From Mesorhizobium sp. GbtcB19 (GTDB lineage: Bacteria > Pseudomonadota > Alphaproteobacteria > Rhizobiales > Rhizobiaceae), in the NCBI RefSeq assembly GCF_019091085.1, contig NZ_JAGXJY010000001.1, positions 434,001-498,000 of the forward strand: a stretch of DNA of 64,000 nucleotides, in the 5' to 3' direction. Numbering within the stretch: position 1 is the first letter of the stretch; every line of letters begins with the position of its first letter. Below the pieces are notes generated by a model. That model made no database searches. It was not told where the DNA came from and worked only from the letters and a program-made list of their open reading frames with translations. The translations under genes and the position numbers were made by a program. Below are positions 23,750 through 33,076 of this stretch, one piece after another.

Positions 23750-24940
23750 ATGGCTGGGTTCACTCATCTCTTCATCCCAGGACCCACCAACATTCCGGAA
23801 CAAGTCCGGCAGGCCATGAACCTGCCGATGGAGGATATGCGCGCCGGCTCCTTCCCCAACCTGACGCTGCCGCTGTTCGAGGACATCAAGAAGGTCTTCA
23901 AGAATGAGACCGGCCGCGTCTTCATCTACCCCTCTTCCGGCACGGGCGCCTGGGAAGCGGCAATGACCAACGTGCTCAGCCCCGGCGACAGGGTGCTGAT
24001 GTCGCGCTTCGGCCAGTTCTCGCATCTGTGGGTCGACATGGCCGAGCGTCTCGGCTTCGAGGTGGACGTCATCGATTGTGAATGGGGCACCGGCGTCCCG
24101 CTCGAGCTCTATGCCGAGAAGCTTCGCGCCGACAAGGCGCACCGCATCAAGGCCGTCTTCTGCACCCAGAACGAGACCGCGACCGGCGTCACCAGCGATG
24201 TCGCCGGCTGCCGTGCCGCGCTCGACGCGGTGAACCACCCGGCGCTCCTCTTCGTCGACGGCGTCTCCTCGATCGGCTCGATCGATTTCCGCCAGGAGGA
24301 ATGGGGCGTCGACTGCGCCGTCAGCGGCTCGCAGAAGGGTTTCATGCTGCCGGCCGGCCTCGGCTTCCTGTCGGTCAGCCAGAAGGCGCTTGCCGCTTCG
24401 CGGGTCGCCACGCACCGGCACTGCTACTTCTCCTTCGACGACATGATCCGCACCAACGACGCCGGTTACTTCCCCTATACGCCGGCCACCCAGCTGCTGC
24501 GTGGCCTGCGCGCGTCGCTTGACCTGATCGCCGAGGAAGGGCTGGAGAACATCTTCGCCCGTCACCATCGCCTCGCAGAAGGCGTGCGCAAGGCGGTCGA
24601 CGCCTGGGGCCTGAAGCTCTGCGCCAAGACCCCGCAATGGCACTCCGATACGGTGAGCGCCATCCTGGTGCCGGAAGGCATCGACAGCGCCAACGTCGTC
24701 AAGCGCGCCTACAACGCCTACCAGACGTCGCTGGGCGGCGGCCTCAACAAGGTGGCCGGCAAGGTCTTCCGCATCGGCCATCTCGGCTGGCTGAACGAGG
24801 TGATGGTGCTGGCCTCGCTGTCGGCCGCCGAAATGACGCTGCTCGACTGCGGCGTGCGCCTGGCGCCAGGCTCGGGCGTGGCGGCGGCGATCGAGCACTT
24901 CCGCCGCACGGCCGACATGCCCGTCGCCAAGGCTGCGTGA
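23750..24940 (+). CDS. sgaA: Serine-glyoxylate aminotransferase
   Basis: 396 aa from ATG 23750, with GGAGGA nine bases upstream and the family opening FIPGPTNIPEQVRQAM. It is a class V PLP aminotransferase with Lys196 in SGSQKGFMLPAG as the Schiff-base residue. It transfers the amino group of serine to glyoxylate, giving hydroxypyruvate and glycine, the entry step of the serine cycle. The neighbours mcl, mtkA and mtkB decide for this assignment over plain alanine-glyoxylate aminotransferase. First gene of the unit. Confidence 0.92.
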   Translation: MAGFTHLFIPGPTNIPEQVRQAMNLPMEDMRAGSFPNLTLPLFEDIKKVFKNETGRVFIYPSSGTGAWEAAMTNVLSPGDRVLMSRFGQFSHLWVDMAERLGFEVDVIDCEWGTGVPLELYAEKLRADKAHRIKAVFCTQNETATGVTSDVAGCRAALDAVNHPALLFVDGVSSIGSIDFRQEEWGVDCAVSGSQKGFMLPAGLGFLSVSQKALAASRVATHRHCYFSFDDMIRTNDAGYFPYTPATQLLRGLRASLDLIAEEGLENIFARHHRLAEGVRKAVDAWGLKLCAKTPQWHSDTVSAILVPEGIDSANVVKRAYNAYQTSLGGGLNKVAGKVFRIGHLGWLNEVMVLASLSAAEMTLLDCGVRLAPGSGVAAAIEHFRRTADMPVAKAA

Positions 24941-24951
24941 GGAGCGGGACC

Positions 24952-25914
24952 ATGAGCCACACCATCAACCATCTGAAGAAGCTCAGACTCCAGCGCAGCG
25001 AACTGGCCGTGCCCGGCTCCAGCCCGGAGATGATCGACAAGGCGGCGAACAGCGCAGCCGACTTCGTCTTCCTCGACATCGAGGACGCCGTCGCGCCGCC
25101 CGACAAGGAACGCGCCCGCAAGAACATCATCCAGGCGCTGAACGACATCGACTGGCGCGCCAAGGGCAAGGCCGTCTCGGTGCGCATCAACGGCCTCGAC
25201 ACCCATTACATGTACCGCGATGTCGTCGACGTCATGGAACAGGCCGGCGACAAGCTGGACACGATCCTGGTGCCGAAGGTTGGCGTTCCGGCGGACCTCT
25301 ATATGGTCGAGGCGATGGTCAACCAGATCGAGATGGCCAAGGGCTTCAAGACCCGTGTCGGCCTCGAAGCGCTGATCGAGACGGCGCTCGGCATGGCCAA
25401 TGTCGAGGCGATCGCCGCCACGCCCGGACGGCTGGAGGCGATGCATTTCGGCGTCGCCGACTATGCCGCGAGCAACAAGGCGCGCACCGTCAACATCGGC
25501 GGGCTCAACCCCGATTATCCCGGCGATCAATGGCATTTCGCTTTGTCGCGCATGACCGTTGCCTGCCGCGCCTATGGCTTGCGCGCCATCGACGGGCCGT
25601 TCGGCGATTTCTCCGATCCGGAAGGCTACAAGGCGGCCGCCCGGCGCGCCGCGGCCCTCGGCATCGAGGGCAAATGGGCAATCCACCCTTCACAAATCGC
25701 GCTGGCCAACGACGTGTTCTCGCCGCCGGAAAAGGAAGTCACGCGCGCCCGCCGCATCCTCGAAGTGCTGAAGGAAGCGGAAGCGCTCGGCAAGGGCGCC
25801 GCCGCCCTCGACGGCAAGATGATCGACGCCGCGTCGGAGCGCATGGCGCGCAACGTGCTGGTGGTGAACGAGGCGATCGAACGCGCCAGCCAGGCGCACG
25901 CCGCCGCGCAGTAG
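24952..25914 (+). CDS. mcl: L-malyl-CoA lyase (HpcH/HpaI, CitE-like)
   Basis: 320 aa from ATG 24952 with GGAG just upstream. A CitE-type TIM barrel: [36 protein letters not shown] (Glu/Asp metal and substrate site), [15 protein letters not shown] and [12 protein letters not shown]. It cleaves malyl-CoA to acetyl-CoA and glyoxylate; relatives also handle beta-methylmalyl-CoA. Eleven bases separate it from sgaA. The adjacent malate-CoA ligase genes make malyl-CoA the likely substrate. Confidence 0.9.
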   Translation: MSHTINHLKKLRLQRSELAVPGSSPEMIDKAANSAADFVFLDIEDAVAPPDKERARKNIIQALNDIDWRAKGKAVSVRINGLDTHYMYRDVVDVMEQAGDKLDTILVPKVGVPADLYMVEAMVNQIEMAKGFKTRVGLEALIETALGMANVEAIAATPGRLEAMHFGVADYAASNKARTVNIGGLNPDYPGDQWHFALSRMTVACRAYGLRAIDGPFGDFSDPEGYKAAARRAAALGIEGKWAIHPSQIALANDVFSPPEKEVTRARRILEVLKEAEALGKGAAALDGKMIDAASERMARNVLVVNEAIERASQAHAAAQ

Positions 25915-25933
25915 AAAATACCGGGAGGACAGA

Positions 25934-27121
25934 ATGGACATTCACGAATATCAGGCCAAGGAACTGCTCGCCCGTCATGGCGTGCACGTGCCGCGCGGCG
26001 GCCTCGCCTACAGCCCCGAGCAGGCGACGTACCGCGCCAGGGAGATCGGCGGCTCGAAATGGGTGCTGAAGGCGCAGGTCCATTCCGGCGCGCGCGGCAA
26101 GGCCGGCGGCATCAAGCTCTGCTCGAACGACGAGGAGATCTCCAACGCCGCCGAAGCCATGCTCGGCCGCAAGTTGGTGACGCACCAGACCGGCCCGCGC
26201 GGCAAGCTGATCTCGCGCCTCTATCTCGAGGAAGCCGTCGACATCGCGCAGGAGCTCTATCTCGGCTTCGTGCTCGACCGTAAGGAAGAGCGCGTCATGA
26301 TCGTGGCCTCGGCCGCCGGCGGCATGGAGATCGAGGACATCTCCGAGAAGCAGCCGGATTCGATCATCCGCGCCACCGTCGATCCCGGCGTCGGCATGCA
26401 GGGTTTCCAGGCGCGCGAGATTGCCTTCGGCCTCGGGCTTGAGAGCAATCTGATCGGCAAGGCGACCGAAACCATCCTTGGTTGCTACCAGGTGTTCCGC
26501 GACTACGACGCCTCGATGCTGGAGATCAATCCGCTAGTGGTGACGCGCGACGGCAGCCTCGTCGCGCTCGACGCCAAAATGTCGTTCGACGAGAACGCGC
26601 TGTTCCGCCGCCCGGAAATCTCCGAGTTGCGCGACAAGAGCCAGGAAGATCCGCGCGAGACCTTCGCTAGCGATCGCGGCCTCTCCTATGTCGGCCTGGA
26701 AGGTAATATCGGCTGCATCATCAACGGCGCCGGCCTCGCCATGGCGACGATGGACATGATCAAGATCGCCGGCGGCGAGCCGGCGAACTTCCTCGACATC
26801 GGCGGCGGCGCCTCGCCGGAACGCGTGGCGAAATCCTTCCGCGCTGTGCTGGGCGACAAGAACGTCGAGACCATCCTGGTCAACATCTTCGCCGGCATCA
26901 ACCGCTGCGACTGGGTGGCCGAGGGCGTCATCAAGGCGATCCGCGAGGTCGGCGTCGACGTGCCGCTGGTGGTGCGGCTGTCCGGCACCAAGGTGGAGGA
27001 AGGACGCAAGATCCTGGCCGACTCCGGCGAGGCGGTGATCGTCGCCGACACGCTGGCCGAAGCCGCCGAAAAGGCCGTCGCGGCCTGGCGCGAAGCCACC
27101 AAGAACAAAAAAGCAGCCTGA
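25934..27121 (+). CDS. mtkA: Malate-CoA ligase, beta subunit (ATP-grasp)
   Basis: 395 aa. It starts [17 protein letters not shown], the SucC/MtkA ATP-grasp opening, and contains [15 protein letters not shown] and the C-terminal ligase domain with [15 protein letters not shown]. With MtkB it activates malate to malyl-CoA using ATP. It is a close homologue of succinyl-CoA synthetase; the assignment rests on position between mcl and ppc in a serine-cycle block and on the absence of mdh/sucAB neighbours. Confidence 0.88.
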   Translation: MDIHEYQAKELLARHGVHVPRGGLAYSPEQATYRAREIGGSKWVLKAQVHSGARGKAGGIKLCSNDEEISNAAEAMLGRKLVTHQTGPRGKLISRLYLEEAVDIAQELYLGFVLDRKEERVMIVASAAGGMEIEDISEKQPDSIIRATVDPGVGMQGFQAREIAFGLGLESNLIGKATETILGCYQVFRDYDASMLEINPLVVTRDGSLVALDAKMSFDENALFRRPEISELRDKSQEDPRETFASDRGLSYVGLEGNIGCIINGAGLAMATMDMIKIAGGEPANFLDIGGGASPERVAKSFRAVLGDKNVETILVNIFAGINRCDWVAEGVIKAIREVGVDVPLVVRLSGTKVEEGRKILADSGEAVIVADTLAEAAEKAVAAWREATKNKKAA

Positions 27122-27134
27122 GGGAGGTCGAGAA

Positions 27135-28034
27135 ATGGCAATCCTGCTCAACCGCAGCACCCGCGTCATCGTCCAGGGTTTCACCGGCAAGATCGGCAGC
27201 TTCCACGCCGAGGACATGAAGCGCTACGGCACCAAGCTGGTCGGCGGAGTCACCCCCGGCAAAGGCGGCCAGACGCATCTCGGCCTGCCCATCTTCAACA
27301 CCGTCAAGGGCGCCGTGCGCGAGACCCGCGCCGAGGCCAGCATCGTCTTCGTGCCGCCGCCCTTCGCCGCCGATTCGATCATGGAAGCGGCCGATGCCGG
27401 CATCAAGCTTTGCGTCTGCATCACCGACGGCATCCCCTCGCAGGATATGATGCAGGTGAAGCGCTACATGCGCCGCTACCGCTTCGAGGACCGCATGCGC
27501 CTGGTCGGCCCGAACTGCGCCGGCGTCATCACGCCCGGACAGGCGCTGATGGGCATCATGCCGGGCAGCATCTATCTGCCCGGCCGCGTCGGCATCGTCG
27601 GTCGCTCCGGCACGCTCGGCTATGAGGCCGCCTCGCAGATGAAGGCGCTGGGCATCGGCGTCTCGACCAGCGTCGGCATCGGCGGCGACCCGATCAACGG
27701 CTCGTCCTTCAAGGACATCCTGCAGCTCTTCGAGCGCGACGAGGACACCGACGCGGTGGTGATGATCGGCGAGATCGGCGGCCCGCAGGAAGCCGAAGCC
27801 GCGATCTGGGCGCGCGACAATATGCGGAAGCCGCTGATTGCCTATATCGCCGGCCTTTCCGCCCCGAAGGGCCGCCGCATGGGCCATGCCGGCGCCATCA
27901 TCTCCGCCTTCGGCGAGTCGGCGCAGGAAAAGGTCGAGATCCTCAAGGAAGCCGGCGTCGTCATCGTGCCGACGCCTGCCTCCTTCGGCGAGGTCGTGGC
28001 CGATACGCTGGCGCGGACCAAGAAGGCAGCGTGA
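27135..28034 (+). CDS. mtkB: Malate-CoA ligase, alpha subunit
   Basis: 299 aa. A CoA-binding Rossmann domain (VIVQGFTGKIGSFHAEDM) is followed by a ligase domain with the phospho-histidine His251 in GRRMGHAGAI. The subunit binds CoA and carries the phosphohistidine intermediate. An AGGGAGG site precedes ATG, 13 bp after mtkA. As with mtkA, succinyl-CoA synthetase alpha is the alternative by sequence alone. Confidence 0.88.
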   Translation: MAILLNRSTRVIVQGFTGKIGSFHAEDMKRYGTKLVGGVTPGKGGQTHLGLPIFNTVKGAVRETRAEASIVFVPPPFAADSIMEAADAGIKLCVCITDGIPSQDMMQVKRYMRRYRFEDRMRLVGPNCAGVITPGQALMGIMPGSIYLPGRVGIVGRSGTLGYEAASQMKALGIGVSTSVGIGGDPINGSSFKDILQLFERDEDTDAVVMIGEIGGPQEAEAAIWARDNMRKPLIAYIAGLSAPKGRRMGHAGAIISAFGESAQEKVEILKEAGVVIVPTPASFGEVVADTLARTKKAA

Positions 28035-28123
28035 CGGCCGACCGGGCGAAGGCCGCAAAGCTGTGAAGTCTGTTTCGGGCCGGCGCAAGTATCGCGGCGG
28101 CCCATCGATCGGCAGGAAATTCG

Positions 28124-29092
28124 ATGAAACCGCGTTTGATTGTCACCCGCAGATGGCCGGCCGCCGTCGAGGCGATCCTCGCCGAGCGCTTCGACACCAC
28201 GCTCAACGCCAGCGACGAGCCGCTGAGCCCAGCCGCCATGACGTCCGCTTTCGCGGATTATGACGCGATCCTGGCGACGGTCAGCGACCGCTTGCCGGTC
28301 GCGGTGTTTCCAGACAGTGCCGCCCGCACCAGGATCATCGCCAATTTCGGCGTCGGCTTCAGCCATATCGATGTCGCGGCGGCCCGCGACCGCGACATCG
28401 TCGTGACCAACACGCCCGGCGTGCTGACCGACTGCACCGCCGACCTTGCGCTGAGCCTTATCCTGGCCGTCGCGCGCCGGACCGGTGAAGGCGAACGGCA
28501 GCTCAGGGCCGGAGAATGGCGCGGATGGTCGCCGACCCACATGGCCGGCGCGAAAGTGTCGGGCAAGACGCTCGGCATCGTCGGCATGGGGCGCATCGGC
28601 AAGGCGACCGCCAGGCGCGCCCATTTCGGCTTCGGCATGAAGATCGTCTTCTTCAATCGCTCGCCGGTCGATGACGCCGAGACGCGCGCCATGGGCGCGG
28701 TGCAGATGCCAAATCTGGACGATGTACTTGCTGCATCCGATTTCGTGTCGCTGCACTGTCCGGGCGGCGCGGAGAACCGCCACCTCATCGATGCCCGGCG
28801 CCTGCGGCTGATGAAAGCCGGCGCGTTCCTGATCAACACGGCGCGCGGCGACGTCGTCGACCAGGATGCCCTGACCGGCGCGCTGGAACGGCGCGAGATC
28901 GCCGGCGCGGGTCTCGATGTCTTTGACGGCGAGCCGGCCGTTCCGGAGGCGCTGAAGCGCTTGGAGAACGTGGTGCTGCTGCCGCATCTCGGCAGCGCGA
29001 CCGAGGAAACGCGGGTGGCGATGGGCATGAAGGTGGTGGAGAACCTGACCGCCTTCTTCGAAGGTCGCCCGGTCCCCGACCGGGTCGCCTGA
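28124..29092 (+). CDS. hprA: D-2-hydroxyacid dehydrogenase, probable hydroxypyruvate reductase
   Basis: 322 aa. NAD(P)-binding GIVGMGRIGKATARRA, the catalytic Arg in NTARGDVVD, a Glu in the segment after AGAGLDVFDGEP, and the His of LPHLGSATEET are intact. Family members reduce hydroxypyruvate or glyoxylate to glycerate or glycolate. In this operon the hydroxypyruvate made by SgaA is the natural substrate, giving D-glycerate. The gap to mtkB is 89 bp. Confidence 0.87.
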   Translation: MKPRLIVTRRWPAAVEAILAERFDTTLNASDEPLSPAAMTSAFADYDAILATVSDRLPVAVFPDSAARTRIIANFGVGFSHIDVAAARDRDIVVTNTPGVLTDCTADLALSLILAVARRTGEGERQLRAGEWRGWSPTHMAGAKVSGKTLGIVGMGRIGKATARRAHFGFGMKIVFFNRSPVDDAETRAMGAVQMPNLDDVLAASDFVSLHCPGGAENRHLIDARRLRLMKAGAFLINTARGDVVDQDALTGALERREIAGAGLDVFDGEPAVPEALKRLENVVLLPHLGSATEETRVAMGMKVVENLTAFFEGRPVPDRVA

Positions 29093-29158
29093 CAGCCGGC
29101 ACCGCTCTCCATTCAGGGCGCGGCCGCAATTGCAATCGATGCGGACGAGGAAGCGGCT

Positions 29159-31843
29159 TTGGAACAGAGCAAGCGCATAAGATTTCGCGAGGACGAGCGC
29201 AGCCTGCTGTTGCGCCTGCTGCTTCAGGTGGCAAGCGCGCGCGAGCCCGAGATCGCCGCGGTCCTGAGCGGGCGCAGGTCGCTTGTCTCCCTCGCCCCGG
29301 AGCAGCGCATCCCGGCGCTTCAGGCGAGCGGCGTGTGGTTCCAACTGCTGACGATCGCCGACGAGCTGCTTGCCATGCGGGCACGGCGCGAGCTCGAACA
29401 GGGCGCGGGCGTCGACGAGGTGCCCGGCTCCTTCGCCAGCGTCATCGCGCAGATGGCGGCGAGCGGCCATTCGGCGGCGGAAGCCCAGGCGGCGCTCGAC
29501 GCGCTTTGCGTCGGCCCGACCATGACCGCGCATCCGACCGAGGCCAAACGAGTCACGGTGCTGGAGATCCACCGCCGCATCTATCGCAAGCTGACCGAGC
29601 TCGACCAACCGCGCTGGGCGCCGCGCGAGCGCGACCTTCTGGTCGCCGACCTGGAAAGCGAGATCGAGCTTCTGTGGATGACCGGCGAGCTGCGGCTGGA
29701 GCGCCCGACGGTGGAACGCGAGATCGCCTGGGGCCTGCATTTCTTCCGCGAAGTCATCTTCGAGGCGACGCCGCAACTCTATGGCAAGCTGCAAGGTGCG
29801 TTCGAGCGTCACTATCCGGGCGAACCGATCAAAATTTCTTCCTTCATGCGTTATGCCTCGTGGATCGGCGGCGACCGCGACGGCAATCCGAATGTGACGG
29901 CCGAAGTCACCGCCCAGGCCATGGCCGAATACCGCGACACCGCCATAGGCTGGTATCTGACGCAGGTGCAGCGGCTGGTGTCGGTGCTCAGCGCCAGCTC
30001 GAACGTCATCGACCTGCCGATGAGCTTCAGGCTGGTGCTGCAAACCGCGCTTGAGAAGAGCGGCGAGGCTGAAGAGATCGCAGCGCGTAACCCTGACGAG
30101 CCGCTGCGCCAGTTCGCTTCGGCCCTGCTTGCCCGGCTGGTCGCCACCCGGGACGGCGGTAAGGCAGCCTACCCGTCCGCCGAGGCGTTTCGCGCCGATC
30201 TGAACGCGCTGTCCTCGGTGCTCGACGCGATCGGCGGGCGTGCGGTGGCCAGGCGTTTCGTCCAGCCGCTGCTCTGGCAGGTCGGCAGCTTCGGTTTCCG
30301 CACCGTCTCGCTCGACATCCGGCAGAACTCCACGGTGGTCAACCGGGTGCTGGCCGAACTGTTCGCGCTGACGGATCCTGCCGATCCGGCCATTCCCGGC
30401 ACGCCGCAATGGTCGGCGCGCATTCGCGCGGGCCTCAGCCAGGGCGAGCGGCTGGAGGTCGACGAAGGGCGGCTCTCGCCGGAGGCAGCGGAGCTGCTCT
30501 CGACATTCTCGGTTGTCGCCAGGCAAATCTCGGGCACTGATGCCGACGCGGTCGGCTCCTTCGTGCTCAGCATGACCCGCTCGGCCGACGATCTGCTCGC
30601 GGTCTATCTGCTGGCGCAATATTGCGGTCTGTCGACCGCGCCCGGTGGCGGCGGCACGATCAGGCTGCGGATCGTGCCGTTGTTCGAGACCATCGCCGAC
30701 CTGCAGGCCGCCCCCGCCATCCTGAATGGATTGCTCGGCGTTTCGCTGGTGCGGCGCACGGTGCGCGATTTCGGAGCGCGCCAGGAAATCATGCTTGGCT
30801 ATTCGGATTCCAACAAGGACGGCGGTTTCCTCGCCTCCAATTGGGAACTAGCAAAAGCGCAAAAGCGCCTCGCCGCCATCGGCCGCAAGCACAACACCCG
30901 GGTCAGTTTCTTTCACGGCCGCGGCGGTTCCGTCAGCCGTGGCGGCGCGCCGACCGGTCGGGCGATCGCCGCACAGCCGCAAGGCACGGTCGCCGGAGCC
31001 ATGCGAGTGACCGAGCAGGGCGAGGTCGTGTCGTCGAAATTCGCCAATCGCGGCACCGGCCTCAACCAGCTCGAGGTTCTCGCCGCCGCCGTGCTGGCGC
31101 ACGGTGTCCGATCGGCCGGCGATGCCGTGACGAAGGAATCGCCGGAGTTCGATGAAGCGCTGGAAGCGCTGGCCGGCATGTCGCAGGCGTCCTATGCCGG
31201 CTTGATGGCCGAGCCGGGCTTCCTCGATTATTTCAACCAGGCAAGCCCGGTCGCCGAACTGGCGCTCTTGAAAATGGGCTCACGCCCAGACCGCCGTTTC
31301 GGCGCCAGCGGCATTGCCGACCTGCGCGCGATCCCCTGGGTGTTCGCCTGGAGCCAAAACCGGCACCTGCTGACCGGCTGGTATGGCATCGGCAGCGCGC
31401 TCAGCGCCTTCGTTACGGTGCGCGGCGAGGCCGGGCGCGAGCTTCTGGCGCGCATGTTCGAGCACTCGCGCTTCTTCCGCCTGATCGTCGACGAGGCGGA
31501 AAAGACGCTCTACCAGTCCGATATGGAGATCGCGCGGCTCTATGCCGGCCTGGTGTCCGACAGCGATGCGGCCAGCAGAATCTATATGCGCATCGCCGCC
31601 GAATACGAGCTGACGCGACGCCTGATCGGCGACCTCACCGGCGGCGACCTCTCCGCGCGCTTCCCGATGTTCAAGCGGCGCTTCGACAATCTGCGCCGGC
31701 AGATGGACGACATCCACCGGCTGCAGGTCGACCTGCTGCGCGAAGTCCGGGGAAGCACTGGCACGGCGGATCAAAAGCGGGCGACCGACGCCCTGCTGGT
31801 GTCGATCAACTGCATCTCGGCTGGCCTGGGATGGACGGGGTAG
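29159..31843 (+). CDS. ppc: Phosphoenolpyruvate carboxylase
   Basis: 894 aa from TTG 29159, with GAGGA seven bases upstream. The first catalytic His lies in GPTMTAHPTEAKR (His125), and the second signature is MLGYSDSNKDGGFLASNWE followed by FFHGRGGSVSRGG. It fixes bicarbonate onto PEP to give oxaloacetate, which supplies malate for MtkAB in the serine cycle and also fills the TCA cycle. It is the last gene of the block; an intrinsic terminator follows at 31883-31923. Confidence 0.95.
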   Translation: MEQSKRIRFREDERSLLLRLLLQVASAREPEIAAVLSGRRSLVSLAPEQRIPALQASGVWFQLLTIADELLAMRARRELEQGAGVDEVPGSFASVIAQMAASGHSAAEAQAALDALCVGPTMTAHPTEAKRVTVLEIHRRIYRKLTELDQPRWAPRERDLLVADLESEIELLWMTGELRLERPTVEREIAWGLHFFREVIFEATPQLYGKLQGAFERHYPGEPIKISSFMRYASWIGGDRDGNPNVTAEVTAQAMAEYRDTAIGWYLTQVQRLVSVLSASSNVIDLPMSFRLVLQTALEKSGEAEEIAARNPDEPLRQFASALLARLVATRDGGKAAYPSAEAFRADLNALSSVLDAIGGRAVARRFVQPLLWQVGSFGFRTVSLDIRQNSTVVNRVLAELFALTDPADPAIPGTPQWSARIRAGLSQGERLEVDEGRLSPEAAELLSTFSVVARQISGTDADAVGSFVLSMTRSADDLLAVYLLAQYCGLSTAPGGGGTIRLRIVPLFETIADLQAAPAILNGLLGVSLVRRTVRDFGARQEIMLGYSDSNKDGGFLASNWELAKAQKRLAAIGRKHNTRVSFFHGRGGSVSRGGAPTGRAIAAQPQGTVAGAMRVTEQGEVVSSKFANRGTGLNQLEVLAAAVLAHGVRSAGDAVTKESPEFDEALEALAGMSQASYAGLMAEPGFLDYFNQASPVAELALLKMGSRPDRRFGASGIADLRAIPWVFAWSQNRHLLTGWYGIGSALSAFVTVRGEAGRELLARMFEHSRFFRLIVDEAEKTLYQSDMEIARLYAGLVSDSDAASRIYMRIAAEYELTRRLIGDLTGGDLSARFPMFKRRFDNLRRQMDDIHRLQVDLLREVRGSTGTADQKRATDALLVSINCISAGLGWTG

Positions 31844-31882
31844 GCTCGGTTTTTTGCTCAGTGACTGACCGGAAAACTCAAA

Positions 31883-31923
31883 GCAGCGGCGCGGTCCTCA
31901 GGACTTGGCGCCGCTTCTGTTTT
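31883..31923 (+). terminator. Intrinsic terminator of the serine-cycle/ppc transcript
   Basis: AGCGGCGC (31885-31892) pairs with GCGCCGCT (31908-31915), and an inner GTCC/GGAC stem and a TTCTGTTTT run follow. It lies 40 bp after the ppc stop. Confidence 0.7.
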
Positions 31924-31999
31924 GACCCGCAGGATACAGGCGGCGCGGCAACCGCTCGCCGGCTTGCGAGGTCATCCAAGTAACATCTTTGGAGGAGAA

Positions 32000-32084
32000 T
32001 GGTGCGGTCGAGAAGACTCGAACTTCCACGGGTTGCCCCACAGCGACCTCAACGCTGCGCGTCTACCAATTCCGCCACGACCGC
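32000..32084 (-). tRNA. tRNA-Leu, anticodon GAG
   Basis: 85 nt on the minus strand. The acceptor stem is GCGGTCG/CGACCGC, the D region GGCGGAATTGGTAGACGC, and the anticodon stem CAGCG/CGCTG encloses loop TTGAGGT with GAG at positions 3-5. There is a long variable arm (GGGGCAACCC) and a T loop TTCGAGT; CCA is encoded. The length and long variable arm are those of a class II tRNA. It reads CUY leucine codons. Confidence 0.97.
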
Positions 32085-32118
32085 ACGTGGTAGGAGCCGG
32101 AACCGTCCGGCCCGGGGC

Positions 32119-32146
32119 CTGTAGCAAATCGTTTCCGGCGAAACAA
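32119..32146 (-). promoter_or_regulatory. Candidate promoter of tRNA-Leu
   Basis: On the minus strand TTGTTT (32146-32141) is followed after 16 bp by CTACAG (32124-32119), ending about 35 bp before the tRNA 5' end. The -10 is only a fair match. The rest of 32085-32322, up to lipB, shows nothing else. Confidence 0.35.
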
Positions 32147-32322
32147 GTGCGCTGTGCGGAATATTCGTGAATGCATGTCGCCCAAAGGTGCGCAGCGGTT
32201 TTGGGCGAACGACATGCAGCGTGCAAAGCGGCTTGCACAACCCTCCGCAGGTCGGCTTCACGCGGCGGAACTGGACGTTTTGGCCGATTGCCGCCATATG
32301 AGAGGAACATCGAGAAAGTTCC

Positions 32323-33066
32323 ATGACAGAACGCAGCCAGATCGCCACGTCGTTCCTGCCACTCCCCGGTTCGGCGCCGGTGGAATGGGTGATCGAACCC
32401 GGCCTCACCGCCTATCCGGATGCGCTGGCCTTCATGGAAGCGCGCGCCGAGGCGATCCGCAGCGGCGCGGCGGGCGAGATGGTCTGGCTGGTCGAACACC
32501 CGCCGCTTTACACCGCCGGCACCAGCGCCCGCAGCGAGGATCTGATCGATCCCGACCGGTTTCCGGTCTTTGCCGCCGGGCGCGGCGGCGAATACACCTA
32601 TCACGGCCCCGGCCAGCGCGTGGCCTATGTCATGCTCGACCTGAAGCGCCGGCGCGAGGATGTGCGCGCCTTCGTCGCGGCGCTCGAGCAATGGATCATC
32701 GGCACGCTCGCCGCCTTCAATGTGCGCGGCGAGCGGCGCGAGGACCGCGTCGGCGTCTGGGTGGTGCGGCCGGACCGCCCTGCCCTGCCGGGCGGCACGC
32801 CGGCCGAGGACAAGATCGCGGCGATCGGCATCCGGCTGCGGCGCTGGGTGAGCTTTCACGGCATCGCCATCAATGTCGAGCCGGAGCTCGGCCATTTCGG
32901 CGGCATCGTGCCCTGCGGCGTCTCGGACCATGGCGTGACCAGCCTGGTCGACCTCGGCTTGCCGGTCACCATGGCCGATCTCGACCTGGCGCTGAAATCC
33001 GCTTTCGAGGATGTTTTTGGGCCTGCCGCAGCCCCTGCCAGCGAAATGGCCCGCAGGGCAGGCTGA
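32323..33066 (+). CDS. lipB: Lipoyl(octanoyl) transferase
   Basis: 247 aa. The acyl-enzyme Cys198 lies in [12 protein letters not shown] and the partner Lys164 in [10 protein letters not shown], and [17 protein letters not shown] completes the LipB signature. It moves octanoyl from acyl carrier protein to the E2 and GcvH lipoyl domains. The length is typical for alphaproteobacteria. It stands alone, converging on the M50 protease gene ten bases away. Confidence 0.95.
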   Translation: MTERSQIATSFLPLPGSAPVEWVIEPGLTAYPDALAFMEARAEAIRSGAAGEMVWLVEHPPLYTAGTSARSEDLIDPDRFPVFAAGRGGEYTYHGPGQRVAYVMLDLKRRREDVRAFVAALEQWIIGTLAAFNVRGERREDRVGVWVVRPDRPALPGGTPAEDKIAAIGIRLRRWVSFHGIAINVEPELGHFGGIVPCGVSDHGVTSLVDLGLPVTMADLDLALKSAFEDVFGPAAAPASEMARRAG

Positions 33067-33076
33067 TCCCTCGCCG

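Noticed and set aside
25934..28034. Assignment of the ATP-grasp pair as housekeeping succinyl-CoA synthetase (sucCD)
   Set aside because: Sequence alone would allow it, but the genes lie between malyl-CoA lyase and PEP carboxylase instead of beside mdh/sucAB, which fits malate-CoA ligase.
27842..30619. A 925-codon minus-strand frame opposite mtkB, hprA and ppc
   Set aside because: Low-complexity Arg/Ala/Asp/His composition with no family motifs, antisense to three well-supported enzymes.
32000..32084. tRNA-Leu as an attachment site of an integrated island
   Set aside because: No integrase gene and no repeated tRNA 3' end were seen on either side; neighbours are housekeeping genes.
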